Shown piece after piece: positions 50,865 to 61,263 of a stretch of 64,000 nt of DNA. The stretch is from Massilia sp. Root351 (GTDB lineage Bacteria; Pseudomonadota; Gammaproteobacteria; Burkholderiales; Burkholderiaceae_D), in NCBI RefSeq assembly GCF_001425045.1, contig NZ_LMDJ01000010.1, positions 1 to 64,000 of the forward strand. Reading direction: 5' to 3'. Position 1 is the first letter of the stretch. Each line of letters begins with the position of its first letter. The notes beneath the pieces were generated by a model. The model worked only from the letters and a program-made list of their open reading frames with translations, had not been told where the DNA came from and did not search any database. Made by a program: the position numbers and the translations under genes.

Positions 50865-52502
50865 GTGGAACGACGTACATTTTTGAAGGTGGGGGCCATT
50901 ACCGGCGGCACCCTGCTGGTGCCGGTGTTCGGCCACGCCATCGCGGCTGAAGAACTGCTCAACCCGATGGCGGTGCAGTTCAAGAAATCGCTGGCCGACG
51001 CCGCGATGAACGCCGCCACCAGGGCCGGCGCCAGCTACTGCGACGTGCGCATCGGCCGCTACCTGAACCAGTTCATCACCACGCGCGACCTGAATGTGGA
51101 GAACATCGTCAACACCGAATCGAGCGGTGTTGGCGTGCGCGTGCTGGCCAACGGCGCCTACGGCTTCGTGTCCACCAATGTGATGACGCTGGACTCGGTG
51201 GCCGAAGCGGCGCGCCAGGCGGTGGCCATCGCCAAGGCCAACGCGCGCCTGCAGGCCGAGCCGGTACGCCTGGCCCCCGTCAGGGGCGTCGGCGAAGTGG
51301 CGTGGGCCACGCCCTTCAAGAAGGACTGGCGCACGGTGCCGATCAAGGACAAGGCCGAGATGCTGATCGCCGCCAACAAGGCCGGCATGGACGCGGGCGC
51401 CAGTTTCATGCAGTCCACCCTGTTCCAGGTGAACCAGCAGAAGTACTTCGCCTCCACCGACGGCTCCTACATCGACCAGGATGTGCATCGCCTGTGGTCG
51501 CCGTTCACCGCCACCGCCGTGGACAAGGCCAGCGGAAAATTCCGCACCCGCCAGGGCCTGTCCTCGCCGGCCGGCATGGGCTATGAATTCTTCGACGCCA
51601 AGGCGCAGCACAAGATCCGCGCGCCGGGCGGCGTGACCACCTTGTACAAGGACGGCTACGACCTGATCGAGGATGCCCGCGCCGCCGGCAAGCAGGCGCG
51701 CGAAAAGCTCGGCGCCAAGACCGTGGAGCCGGGCAAGTACGACCTGGTGCTTAGTCCCGAGCACCTGTTCCTCACCATCCACGAATCGGTCGGCCACGCC
51801 ACCGAGCTGGACCGCGTGCTGGGCTACGAGGCCAACTACGCCGGCACCAGCTTCGCCACGCTGGACAAGTGGCAGTCGAAGAAATTCAAGTACGGCTCCG
51901 ACATCGTCAACTTCGTGGCCGACAAGACCGCGCCGGGCGCGCTGGCCACCGTCGGCTACGACGACGAAGGCGTGCAATGCAAGCGCTGGGACATCATCAA
52001 GGACGGCGTGCTGGTGAACTACCAGGCCACGCGCGACCAGGCCCACATCATCGGCGAGAAGGAATCGCATGGCTGCTCCTATGCCGACAGCTGGAGCAGC
52101 GTGCAGTTCCAGCGCATGCCCAACGTGTCGCTCCAGGCGGGCAAGAAGCAGCTTACGCCGGACGAGATGGTGAAGGACGTGAAGAAGGGCATCTACATCG
52201 CCGGACGCGGCTCCTTCTCGATCGACCAGCAGCGCTACAACTTCCAGTTCGGCGGCCAGCTGTACTACGAAATCAAGGACGGCAAGATCACCCAGCCGCT
52301 GGAAGACGTGGCCTACCAGTCCAACACCCAGGAATTCTGGAACGCCTGCTCCGCCATGTGCGACGAGCGCGACTGGCGTATGGGCGGCTCCTTCTTCGAC
52401 GGCAAGGGCCAGCCTTCCCAGGTCAGTGCCGTGTCGCACGGATCGAGCACCACGCGCTTCAACGGCGTGAACGTCATTAACACCGCCCGCAAGATCGGCT
52501 AA
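50865..52502 (+). CDS. Tat-exported TldD family metalloprotease (copy 2)
   Basis: A 545-residue paralogue of TldD1 of identical length. The signal is a textbook Tat motif (ERRTFLK) followed by a Gly/Thr-rich hydrophobic stretch. HESVGH again starts at H306 and DGKGQ again places Asp at 512. By eye most of the chain is identical to copy 1, with differences concentrated in the signal, around residues 95-125 and in scattered pocket positions. Start GTG 50865 follows AGGAGA. Tandem duplication is the simplest origin. Confidence 0.88.
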   Translation: MERRTFLKVGAITGGTLLVPVFGHAIAAEELLNPMAVQFKKSLADAAMNAATRAGASYCDVRIGRYLNQFITTRDLNVENIVNTESSGVGVRVLANGAYGFVSTNVMTLDSVAEAARQAVAIAKANARLQAEPVRLAPVRGVGEVAWATPFKKDWRTVPIKDKAEMLIAANKAGMDAGASFMQSTLFQVNQQKYFASTDGSYIDQDVHRLWSPFTATAVDKASGKFRTRQGLSSPAGMGYEFFDAKAQHKIRAPGGVTTLYKDGYDLIEDARAAGKQAREKLGAKTVEPGKYDLVLSPEHLFLTIHESVGHATELDRVLGYEANYAGTSFATLDKWQSKKFKYGSDIVNFVADKTAPGALATVGYDDEGVQCKRWDIIKDGVLVNYQATRDQAHIIGEKESHGCSYADSWSSVQFQRMPNVSLQAGKKQLTPDEMVKDVKKGIYIAGRGSFSIDQQRYNFQFGGQLYYEIKDGKITQPLEDVAYQSNTQEFWNACSAMCDERDWRMGGSFFDGKGQPSQVSAVSHGSSTTRFNGVNVINTARKIG

Positions 52503-52516
52503 GGAGCTAGCGCAAG

Positions 52517-53854
52517 ATGAAATTTTTGACCCAGGAAGAAGCCAAGCGCATCTGCGAGAAGACGATCGCGTTCTCGAAGGCCGATGAATGCGGCGTGAGC
52601 CTGCGCGGCGAGCGCGAAGGCAATATCCGCTACGCCAACAACGCCGTCTCCACCGCCGGCCTGGCCGAGGACACGCAACTCAGCGTCACCGTCTCCTTCG
52701 GCAAGCGGGTGGGCAGCGCCACCATCAACGAGTTCGACGACAAGTCGCTGGAAAAAGCCGTGCGCCGCGCCGAGGACGTTGCGCGCCTGGCGCCGGAGAA
52801 CCCGGAGTTCCTGCCCAACGTGACCGCGCAGCAGTACAAGGCCACGCCGACGTGGAGCAGGAACACCGCCGCCATCGATCCCGAGTACCGCGCCGAAGTG
52901 GCGTTCCGCAGCATCGAGGCCGCGCGCAAGGCCAGGCTGAAAGCGGCCGGCTTCTTCGACGACACCACCTCCTTCCAGGCGCACGCCAACTCGAACGGCG
53001 TGTTCGGCTACCAGGAGCTGACCAGCCTCGGTTTCACCGTCACCACCCGCACCGAGGACGGACGCGGCTCCGGCTGGGCCAAGCGCTACGCCAACGACGC
53101 CGGCAAGTTCGACGCGCGCGAGGCCTCGGCCATCGCCATCGAAAAGGCGGTGCGCTCGGCGGACGCCAAGGCGCTGGAGCCGGGCCGCTACACCGTGATC
53201 CTGGAGCCGGACGCCACCTCGGACATGCTCAACTTCATGTTCGGCGCCTTCGACGCGCGCAACGCGGACGAGGGCCGCAGCTTCCTGTCGAAGAAGGGCG
53301 GCGGCAACCGCGTGGGCGAGAAGCTGTACGACGAACAGGTGAACGTGTGGGCCGATCCGTGGAATCCGGACGTGCCGGTGCTGCCTTGGGACAGCGCGTC
53401 CATGCTGGCGCGCGAACGAGCGGACATCATCAAGAACGGCGTGGTGGCCGGCATGGACTACACCCGCTACTGGGCGCAGAAGCAGGGCAAGCGCGCCATC
53501 GGCCGCCACGGCAACATCATCATGTCCGGCGGCAGCAAAAGCACCGAGGAGCTGATCGCCAGCACCAAGAAGGGCGTGCTCGTGACCCGGACCTGGTACA
53601 TCCGCATGGTCGACCCGCAATCGCAACTGCTCACCGGCCTCACGCGTGACGGCACCTTCTACATCGAGAACGGCAAGATCAAGCATCCGATCAAGAACTT
53701 CCGCTTCAATGAAAGTCCGGTCGCCATGCTGAACAACATCGAGGAACTGGGCAAGCCCGTGGTCGTGGGCGGCACCAACGCCAACTTCCAGATGCTGCTG
53801 CCCGCGATGAAGGTGCGCGACTTTAACTTCACGTCCTTGTCCGATGCCGTCTGA
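52517..53854 (+). CDS. TldE/PmbA family protein (copy 2)
   Basis: A 445-residue paralogue of TldE1 with the same length and ends (both finish [14 protein letters not shown]). No signal peptide is seen. It differs from copy 1 mainly in segments such as 100-135 and 265-290, which could tune substrate choice or pairing with TldD2. TAAGGAG overlaps the stop of TldD2, 15 nt before the ATG. A strong hairpin follows before the DUF4159 gene. Confidence 0.87.
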   Translation: MKFLTQEEAKRICEKTIAFSKADECGVSLRGEREGNIRYANNAVSTAGLAEDTQLSVTVSFGKRVGSATINEFDDKSLEKAVRRAEDVARLAPENPEFLPNVTAQQYKATPTWSRNTAAIDPEYRAEVAFRSIEAARKARLKAAGFFDDTTSFQAHANSNGVFGYQELTSLGFTVTTRTEDGRGSGWAKRYANDAGKFDAREASAIAIEKAVRSADAKALEPGRYTVILEPDATSDMLNFMFGAFDARNADEGRSFLSKKGGGNRVGEKLYDEQVNVWADPWNPDVPVLPWDSASMLARERADIIKNGVVAGMDYTRYWAQKQGKRAIGRHGNIIMSGGSKSTEELIASTKKGVLVTRTWYIRMVDPQSQLLTGLTRDGTFYIENGKIKHPIKNFRFNESPVAMLNNIEELGKPVVVGGTNANFQMLLPAMKVRDFNFTSLSDAV

Positions 53855-53856
53855 GC

Positions 53857-53892
53857 GCGCGGCGGGTTATGCGCAGCCCTAACCCGCCGCGC
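53857..53892 (+). other. Strong intercistronic hairpin between tldE2 and the DUF4159 gene
   Basis: GCGCGGCGGGTTA (53857-53869) and TAACCCGCCGCGC (53880-53892) form a perfect 13-bp stem with a 10-nt loop. There is no T-run on either side, so it is not a standard intrinsic terminator. It could stabilise the upstream mRNA or set different levels for the two halves of the cluster. Confidence 0.75.
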
Positions 53893-53912
53893 ACAGCAAG
53901 GGACTAACGCAC

Positions 53913-54533
53913 ATGGCCTCCTACGATTTCTACTTCACCCGCCTGACTTACGAGTCGGGCGACTGGGATGTGGACGTGCGCATGCCGAGCAACGTGCTCA
54001 ACTCGCTGGTCGAATACACGACCCTGCGCGTCGATCCCGTCGAGCGCATCGTGGCGCTGTCCGATCCGAAGATGCTCGAAGCGCCTTTCTGCTACCTGGC
54101 AGGCCACAAGCTGGTGCAGTTTACGCCCGCCGAGCGCAAGCACTTCGAGCGCTATGTGAAGGGCGGCGGCTTCGTGTTCGTGGACGACTGCAATCACGAT
54201 ATCGACGGCTTGTTTGCCAAGTCCTTCGAGGCCGAGCTGGCCAGGATGTTCGGCCCCAAGGCCTTGCACAAGATCCCGAACAGCCACCCTGTGTATTCGA
54301 GCTTCTTCAAGTTCGACGGCCCGCCCAACACCAGCGTGGAGCTGAACGGCTGGGGCGACGACCTGGTGCACGACTACCTGAAGGCGATCGAGTTCGGCGG
54401 CCGCGTGCGGGTCTTGTACAGCAACAAGGATTACGGCTGCGAGTGGGACTACGACTTTCGCAACAAGCGCTGGCTGGTGGTCGACAACACGCGCTTTGCA
54501 GTCAACATTATTCAGTACGCATTGGGAGCTTGA
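53913..54533 (+). CDS. DUF4159 domain protein
   Basis: A 206-residue protein consisting of little more than a DUF4159 domain (FTRLTYESGDWDVD, then GGGFVFVDDCNHDIDG). No signal or membrane segment is visible. In alphaproteobacteria the domain is, from memory, usually the C-terminal part of one large membrane protein that begins with a BatA-like region; here the two parts are separate genes in the same operon. Its exact role is unknown. AAGGGA precedes the ATG, and the moxR start lies two nucleotides after the stop. Confidence 0.85.
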   Translation: MASYDFYFTRLTYESGDWDVDVRMPSNVLNSLVEYTTLRVDPVERIVALSDPKMLEAPFCYLAGHKLVQFTPAERKHFERYVKGGGFVFVDDCNHDIDGLFAKSFEAELARMFGPKALHKIPNSHPVYSSFFKFDGPPNTSVELNGWGDDLVHDYLKAIEFGGRVRVLYSNKDYGCEWDYDFRNKRWLVVDNTRFAVNIIQYALGA

Positions 54534-54535
54534 AC

Positions 54536-55528
<993 letters not shown>

Positions 55529-55540
55529 GCTGGACTTCCG

Positions 55541-56452
55541 ATGCTGGATACAGCCGCGCTGCTGGCGCATACCAACGACCTTGAGCTCATCGTCCGCCAC
55601 GTGCTGGCGGGGCTGGGTCACGGCATCCACGCCGGCCGCGAACGCGGCGCCGGCGTGGAGTTCTCCGAGTACCGCGCGTACGCGCCGGGCGACGAGTGGC
55701 GCCGCGTCGACTGGAAGCTGCTGGCGCGCGCGGACCGCTACTACGTGCGTGAAGCGGAGCGCGACAGCCACGTCGCCACCTGGCTGTGGCTGGACGCCAC
55801 CGCGTCCATGGCGGAGCCCAGCCGGCAAGTGCCGAAGGTCGACAAGCTGCGATTCGCCGGCACCGTGCTGGCCTGCATCGCCGCCGTCGCGCAGCGGCAG
55901 GGCGACGCGTTCGGGCTGGTGGTCTGCACCGATGGCAAGACCGAATTCACGCCCGCCTCGCGCGGTCCGCGCCAGTTGCAGCGCGTGCTGGCGCAGCTAG
56001 CCAAGGCCAGGCCGCAGGGCGCGATGCCGGATGCAGCCACGCTCCAATCCAGCCTGCATTTCGCGCGCGCGCCCAGCCTCGTCTTTGCCGCCAGCGACTG
56101 CCTGGAGTGGCCGTCGCCGCTGTCCGAAGCGCTGCTGCGCCTGCGCCACATGCAGCACGACGTGCGCCTGCTGGCCGTGCGCACGCAGGCCGAGGTGGAC
56201 GCCAGTTTCAATCCCGGCGCCGGCTACCGCGATCCAGAGGGCGGCATCCCTGCCACCGCAGCCCGGCTGCATCTGCTGGACGAGACGGGGCGTGCGGCCT
56301 ACCGCGCCGCGCTGACGGCGCACTTCGCCGCCGTCGGCGGCACATGCCGCCAGCACGACATTCCATACTACGAAGCGCGCATCGAACAGCCGCTGGCGGC
56401 GGTGCTGCGCGGCTGGCTGCAGCTGGCGTCCCCGCGCGCGAGGGCACGATGA
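55541..56452 (+). CDS. DUF58 domain protein (MoxR partner)
   Basis: A 303-residue protein with the DUF58 signature GVEFSEYRAYAPGDEWRRVDW (residues 36-56). It continues into a vWA-like fold with a MIDAS-like WLDATASMAEP (D-x-T-x-S rather than D-x-S-x-S). It is soluble with no signal. DUF58 proteins are paired with MoxR ATPases in envelope or enzyme maturation systems. The stop overlaps the BatA-like gene by ATGA. Confidence 0.92.
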   Translation: MLDTAALLAHTNDLELIVRHVLAGLGHGIHAGRERGAGVEFSEYRAYAPGDEWRRVDWKLLARADRYYVREAERDSHVATWLWLDATASMAEPSRQVPKVDKLRFAGTVLACIAAVAQRQGDAFGLVVCTDGKTEFTPASRGPRQLQRVLAQLAKARPQGAMPDAATLQSSLHFARAPSLVFAASDCLEWPSPLSEALLRLRHMQHDVRLLAVRTQAEVDASFNPGAGYRDPEGGIPATAARLHLLDETGRAAYRAALTAHFAAVGGTCRQHDIPYYEARIEQPLAAVLRGWLQLASPRARAR

Positions 56453-57519
56453 TCGCCGGCGCCCAGACCCTGTGGTGGCTCGCCTTGCCGGTGCTGTTGC
56501 TGCCCATCTGGTGGCATAGGCAAAAGCGCCAGCGCGTCAAATCCGAGCCGCTGGCCACGGCCCGTTTCCTGCCCGCCGCGCCGCCGCAGACCGCACGCAT
56601 CTGGCGTTGGGAAGACCTGGTGCTGCTGGCTTTGCGCTGCCTGCTGCTGGCCGCCCTGATCGCCTGGCTCGCCGCCACCGCCATGCCGTGGCGCGGCGAC
56701 ACGGTCTTCGTCGCACCCGCGCTGGCCACCGGCACCGGCAGGCCCGCGCACGCCGCGTGGATCGAACAGCAGGTCGCCGCAGCCGGACTGGGCGCCGCGC
56801 CGCGCATGCCCTTGCCGGAGAACGCCCTGCAGTGGCTGCAAGCCCACGAACACGAATGGCGTCCCGCTGCGCGCATACTCGTCCTGGCCGATTCCATCCC
56901 CATGCCTGCCCAGCTTCCATCGCTGGCCCACGCCGCCGACATCCGCCTCCTTCCGGCCGCCAGCGCTACTGCCGCCACTGCGCGCGCCGAGTATCGCATT
57001 GCCGTGTCCGCGCCGCCGGAGCGCATGGCCGCCTGGCGCGCCGCGTTCGCCGCGTTTTCTGCGGCTGGCGCGGGCCGCTACCTCATCGAAGACAAGCCCG
57101 TCGCCGCAACCAAGCTGATCGTCTGGGACTCTCCGGCCGCACCGCCGGCCGGCTGGCACGCTCCGCTCTGGTGGCTGCCGGCATCCGCTCCGTTCGCCGC
57201 GTTCGGCGTCAAGGAGCCGGCAGGCACGCCATTGACCATCAATGGCCTGTCCCTCCAGATCGCCGACAGCCCGCGCGGCCGCCTGTGGCGTTCCAGCGCC
57301 ATGCCGCCGCAAACCGCCGACACCGCCCGCGCACTGTACGAAACCTGGCAGTCCCTGGCGCGCCCGGCGCAGCCATATCCCATGCCCGCCATGCAACTCG
57401 CGCCGCGCCGCAGTTCCCCGCTGGCCATGCCCGGCACGCCGCCCGCCGCATGGCTCGCGTACGTGCTGCTTGCCCTGTTTGCCCTCGAACGCCTGATGAC
57501 CCATGTCCGCCGACGCTGA
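56449..57519 (+). CDS. BatA-like membrane protein with N-terminal double-transmembrane domain
   Basis: A 356-residue protein. The first 85 residues match the BatA-type N-terminal double-transmembrane region: TLWWLALPVLLLPIWWH, a basic loop, and VLLALRCLLLAALIAWLAA. The middle is extracytoplasmic, Ala/Pro-rich and without a recognisable vWA MIDAS. A last helix (AWLAYVLLALFALERLM) ends with a basic tail. It likely anchors the MoxR/DUF58 module to the inner membrane. The start overlaps the DUF58 stop and the end overlaps the next gene by 17 bp. Confidence 0.83.
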   Translation: MIAGAQTLWWLALPVLLLPIWWHRQKRQRVKSEPLATARFLPAAPPQTARIWRWEDLVLLALRCLLLAALIAWLAATAMPWRGDTVFVAPALATGTGRPAHAAWIEQQVAAAGLGAAPRMPLPENALQWLQAHEHEWRPAARILVLADSIPMPAQLPSLAHAADIRLLPAASATAATARAEYRIAVSAPPERMAAWRAAFAAFSAAGAGRYLIEDKPVAATKLIVWDSPAAPPAGWHAPLWWLPASAPFAAFGVKEPAGTPLTINGLSLQIADSPRGRLWRSSAMPPQTADTARALYETWQSLARPAQPYPMPAMQLAPRRSSPLAMPGTPPAAWLAYVLLALFALERLMTHVRRR

Positions 57520-59611
57520 CTTTCGCTCCGCCGTCCAGCGCCGCTTGTGGCGCGCCATCCTGCTGCGCCGCGCACCGCTGTGGGCCGGCGCGCTGCTGCC
57601 CCTGTCGCTCCTGTTGGCACGGACCGCATTGAGCGCACCTGGTGCACCGCAATCGGGCCCCGCTGCCCTGGCGCCCCTGGTCTTGCTGTGCGCCTGGCTG
57701 ATCTGGCTCGTTGCCGACCTGCTTGCCCTGCGCCGCCGCGTTGCCGCCGAATGGCCGCGCTGGCTGGACGCCGCCGTGCCCGCGCTGGAAGACAGCAGCG
57801 CGCTGCTCGCCACCGAACCGGCCACGCCCGTCGCCCGCCTGCAGCGCCAGCGCCTGCAGGCACGCCTGCTCGACGTATTGCGCGATGACGACTACCGCGC
57901 CATTGCCCGCGTCCGCGTCCGTCATGCGCTGCTGCCCATTGCCGCGAGCGTGCTGTGCGCCGCATCGGCCTACGCCTGGCAGGCCACCCAGGCCGGCCCC
58001 GCCCACGCCAACGGCAAGGCTGCCGCCGGCAAAGCCGGGCCGCGCGCCCCCGGCGACATCGTGCTGCGCGTCACGCCACCGGGCTACACCAAAGCCGCTC
58101 CCTTCGAGTCCGGCGCCGGCGATATCCAGGTTCCCCAGCACAGCCAGGTGCGCTGGTGCTACAAGCGCGGCGGCGAAATGCCCGCCACCATCGAACTGAG
58201 CGACGGCCAGACGCTCAGCCTGACGCAGGACTGTGCCGGCTGGACCGCCACCGAGTCCCTGTTCTGGCGTGTGCGCGGCGGCAGCCGCCACAACATCCGC
58301 GTCACCATCGACCAGGCCCCGCAAGCCAGCATCGTCGCGCCGTCGGAAGCCATCCAGGTATTGCCCGCCGACGCCAGGTCGGTCCAGCTCTCGGTGGCCG
58401 CGCGCGACGACTACGGCATCGTGCGTGCCAGCCTGCACCTGACGCTGGCGCGCGGCAGCGGCGAGAACATCCGCTTCAGCGACCGCGAGATGCCGCTGCC
58501 GCAATCGGCCGACCCGCGCACGCGCAACTGGCAGAAGAACTGGTCCCTCGCCGAGCTGGGCATGGAACCCGGCGACGAGCTGTATTTCTTCCTTCGCGCG
58601 ACCGACAACGCGCCCCAGCCGCACACCGTGCAAACCCCGACTTACACGCTGCGCCTGCCCGGACCGCAGTCGGAAAGCCTGGACTCCTCCGCGCTGCCGA
58701 CCATGGTCAAGCCCGAAAGCCTGCGCAGCCAGCGCCAGATCATCATCGACACCGAGCAACTGCTGGCCGACGCGCCCAAGCTGCACCGCGCCACGCTGCG
58801 CGAGCGCAGCGAAGCCATCGCCGGGGACCAGTCGCGCCTGCGGCTGCGCTACGGCCAGTTCCTGGGGGAAGAATCCACGCTGTTCGGCGACGATGAACAT
58901 GGGCACGGCGACAAGCACGGCGACGGGCATGGCGATGAGGACAAGCACGAAGGCGCTTCCGCGCAGCGCCCCGGCGCCTTCAAGGACGGCGGCATGGCGA
59001 GCATCGTCGCCGAGTTCGGGCACAAGCACGACGAAACCGACAACGCCACCATTTTCGACCCCAAGACCAAGGAAGTGCTGCGCCGCGCACTGAAAGCCAT
59101 GTGGGACGCGGAAAAGCAGCTGCGCGCCGTCGCGCCCCAAGCCGCGCTGGCGCCGGAATACAGGGCGCTGGACGCCATCAAGGAACTGCAGCAGGCCGAA
59201 CGGGTCTACCTGCACCGCACCGCCTTCGTGCCGCCGGCGATCAAGGAAGAAAAACGCCTGACCGGCGACGTGGTCGGGGCGCAAAGCACGAGGCGCGCGC
59301 AAGGCGCGGCCGGCGACAAGGTGCCGCAGGAAGTGCGCGGGCTGGTCCAGGCGCTGGCCTCCGGCGGCGCGCTGCCGGCCCTGTGGAGCAAGCGTGCCCG
59401 CGAGATCATCGCCGCGCACATCGGCGGCGATGAGCAGAAACTGGCGGCGCAGCGTGCCGTGCAGGACGTGGCGGACGGCTGCACGGACTGCCGTGCCGTG
59501 CTGCGCGCCTACCTGCGCGCCACACTCACCGAACCGGCCGTCGTGCTGCAGGCGCAGCCGCAATCCGACAGCAAATTCCGCCAGGCCTGGCGCGGCAAGG
59601 AGCAGCCATGA
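57503..59611 (+). CDS. DUF4175-like envelope protein with His-rich segment
   Basis: A 702-residue membrane protein. Two hydrophobic helices lie near 25-45 and 52-73, with a third near 137-155. A large extracytoplasmic part follows with VTPPGYTKAAPFESG and a later SLRSQRQIIIDTEQLLAD, as in DUF4175-like proteins. Residues about 463-487 form a His/Asp/Gly-rich run (DDEHGHGDKHGDGHG and beyond), a possible metal-binding loop. No enzyme motif is seen. It overlaps the BatA-like gene by 17 bp and the next gene by ATGA. Confidence 0.75.
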   Translation: MSADADFRSAVQRRLWRAILLRRAPLWAGALLPLSLLLARTALSAPGAPQSGPAALAPLVLLCAWLIWLVADLLALRRRVAAEWPRWLDAAVPALEDSSALLATEPATPVARLQRQRLQARLLDVLRDDDYRAIARVRVRHALLPIAASVLCAASAYAWQATQAGPAHANGKAAAGKAGPRAPGDIVLRVTPPGYTKAAPFESGAGDIQVPQHSQVRWCYKRGGEMPATIELSDGQTLSLTQDCAGWTATESLFWRVRGGSRHNIRVTIDQAPQASIVAPSEAIQVLPADARSVQLSVAARDDYGIVRASLHLTLARGSGENIRFSDREMPLPQSADPRTRNWQKNWSLAELGMEPGDELYFFLRATDNAPQPHTVQTPTYTLRLPGPQSESLDSSALPTMVKPESLRSQRQIIIDTEQLLADAPKLHRATLRERSEAIAGDQSRLRLRYGQFLGEESTLFGDDEHGHGDKHGDGHGDEDKHEGASAQRPGAFKDGGMASIVAEFGHKHDETDNATIFDPKTKEVLRRALKAMWDAEKQLRAVAPQAALAPEYRALDAIKELQQAERVYLHRTAFVPPAIKEEKRLTGDVVGAQSTRRAQGAAGDKVPQEVRGLVQALASGGALPALWSKRAREIIAAHIGGDEQKLAAQRAVQDVADGCTDCRAVLRAYLRATLTEPAVVLQAQPQSDSKFRQAWRGKEQP

Positions 59612-61254
59612 CGGCAGGGCTGGAATTGTTCGGTGCAGTGTTCAGCGCGGGTGCGGCCGGCGCTGGTGTGCTGCTGGCAGGGCTGCTGAGCGCCGCGCTG
59701 TACGTGCGCCAGCGCCAGTCCCTGAACGCTGCGCTGGCGGTGCTGGCCGCCTTGTCGCTGGCCGCTATGCTGGCCTCGCCCACGCAGCCGGCGGCCGGCG
59801 CCGGCGAAATCGCCATCGCGACAGACCAGCAGCCAGGCGATGCCTTGTCGCGCGCGCTGCTCGCCGTGCCGCAGGCCGGATCGATCGCGCTGACAGGGGA
59901 TGGCCTGCGGACCGCGCAGTGGGACGACTTGCCCGCCCGTCCACTGCGCTGGACTCGGCCGCAGGGCGACTTGCTGCGCCTCGAGTTTCCCCGGACGCTG
60001 GCGCTTGGCCGCAGCTTCGCCTTGTCGGCGCAACACAGCGCCGCCCAGCCTGGCTGGCGCTTGCAACTGCTTGCCGAGAACGGCCAGGTCCTTGCCGAAT
60101 CCGGCCAGCCAGGCGCACCGCTCTCGCTCTCCTGGCAACCGCCGCTGGCCGAGACGCTGCTGCTGCAAGCCCGCCTGCTGGACGCCGCCGGCCAGACCGT
60201 CGCGCAGGGGCCGGTACCGCTGGAGGTGACCCCACCGGTGCCGCTGCAAATCATCGGCCGCTTCGGCGCACCCTCGTTTGACACGCGCGCCCTGAACCAG
60301 CTTCTGACCGATAGCAACGCCGTCCTTGACTGGCAAACCACGCTGGGCAAAGGCTTGAGCCGGACCGAGTCTGCCCGCGCGCCACTGGCCGAACCGGGCG
60401 CGCGCATTGTCGACGGCGCCTGGTTCGAGTCCCTGCCTGCTCCGGCGCGCGCGGCGCTGCTGGCGCAAACCGGCCAGGGGGTGCCGCTGATTGTCCTGGG
60501 CGGCAGCGCGAGCGACGCCGCCGTCTGGCAGCGCGAGCTGGCCCTGCGGCTGGCGCCGCAGCCCGCCACCACCGAAAAGGAAGACACCCGCCAGTTCAAG
60601 CTGAACGGCGAGCTGCTCGCCATGCCACCTGCCCCGCTCAACCCTGGGGAGCAGCCGGGAAGCGCATGGTCGGCCGCAGCCACCGACGGCAGCGGCCGCC
60701 CATGGCTCTGGCAGCGCGCCTGGAAACAGGGACGCGTCAGCTGGGTGGGCGTGTCGGACTGGCACCGCTACGGCATCTCCTCGCCCTTGGCACTCGGCCA
60801 GTGGTGGCAAGTGCTGCTCGACAAAGGGGCCGCCGGCGCCGTGCAAAAGATCCGCTGGCAGCTGCCGGACCCCATGCCGGTGGCGGGCCTGCGCACCGAG
60901 GTCTGCGCACAGGGCGCCGAGGCCGGCGCGGCGCTGCATATCGATGGCCAGGCGGCCACGGCCTGGCAGGCACGCAGCAGCCAGGCTGAAAGCGTATGCG
61001 CCGCCTTCTGGCCGCAGCAGCCCGGCTGGCTGACGCTGCGCAGCGGCGAATCGCAGCACCGCATCTACATCCATGGCGCAGGCGACTGGCCGCTATGGCA
61101 GCGTGCCTTGCGCCAGGACGCCACCGCGCGCTACGCCGCGCGCTCCCCGGAACCGGCCGGCGCAGGCAGCGTGCGTGCGCCGCTGCCGTCCTGGCCGTTC
61201 GCGCTCGTTTGCGCCGCCAGCATGCTGCTGCTCTGGCGCCGCGAACGCCGCTGA
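59608..61254 (+). CDS. Envelope protein of unknown function in the MoxR operon
   Basis: A 548-residue protein. Two helices lie at the N-terminus (about 8-32 and 40-60) and one at the very C-terminus (WPFALVCAASMLLLW, then a basic tail), with a large extracytoplasmic middle. The middle resembles the amidotransferase-like (GATase1) segments of MoxR-operon membrane proteins (VDGAWFESLPAPARAALL, GVPLIVLGG), but I see no catalytic triad. The start overlaps the DUF4175-like gene by ATGA. It is the last gene of the cluster. Confidence 0.7.
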   Translation: MTAGLELFGAVFSAGAAGAGVLLAGLLSAALYVRQRQSLNAALAVLAALSLAAMLASPTQPAAGAGEIAIATDQQPGDALSRALLAVPQAGSIALTGDGLRTAQWDDLPARPLRWTRPQGDLLRLEFPRTLALGRSFALSAQHSAAQPGWRLQLLAENGQVLAESGQPGAPLSLSWQPPLAETLLLQARLLDAAGQTVAQGPVPLEVTPPVPLQIIGRFGAPSFDTRALNQLLTDSNAVLDWQTTLGKGLSRTESARAPLAEPGARIVDGAWFESLPAPARAALLAQTGQGVPLIVLGGSASDAAVWQRELALRLAPQPATTEKEDTRQFKLNGELLAMPPAPLNPGEQPGSAWSAAATDGSGRPWLWQRAWKQGRVSWVGVSDWHRYGISSPLALGQWWQVLLDKGAAGAVQKIRWQLPDPMPVAGLRTEVCAQGAEAGAALHIDGQAATAWQARSSQAESVCAAFWPQQPGWLTLRSGESQHRIYIHGAGDWPLWQRALRQDATARYAARSPEPAGAGSVRAPLPSWPFALVCAASMLLLWRRERR

Positions 61255-61263
61255 GACCGGCCT

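Noticed and set aside
53855..53912. A small peptide substrate gene for TldD/E in the gap before DUF4159
   Set aside because: The 58-bp gap is filled by a hairpin and a ribosome site; no short frame with a start and room for a peptide is visible.
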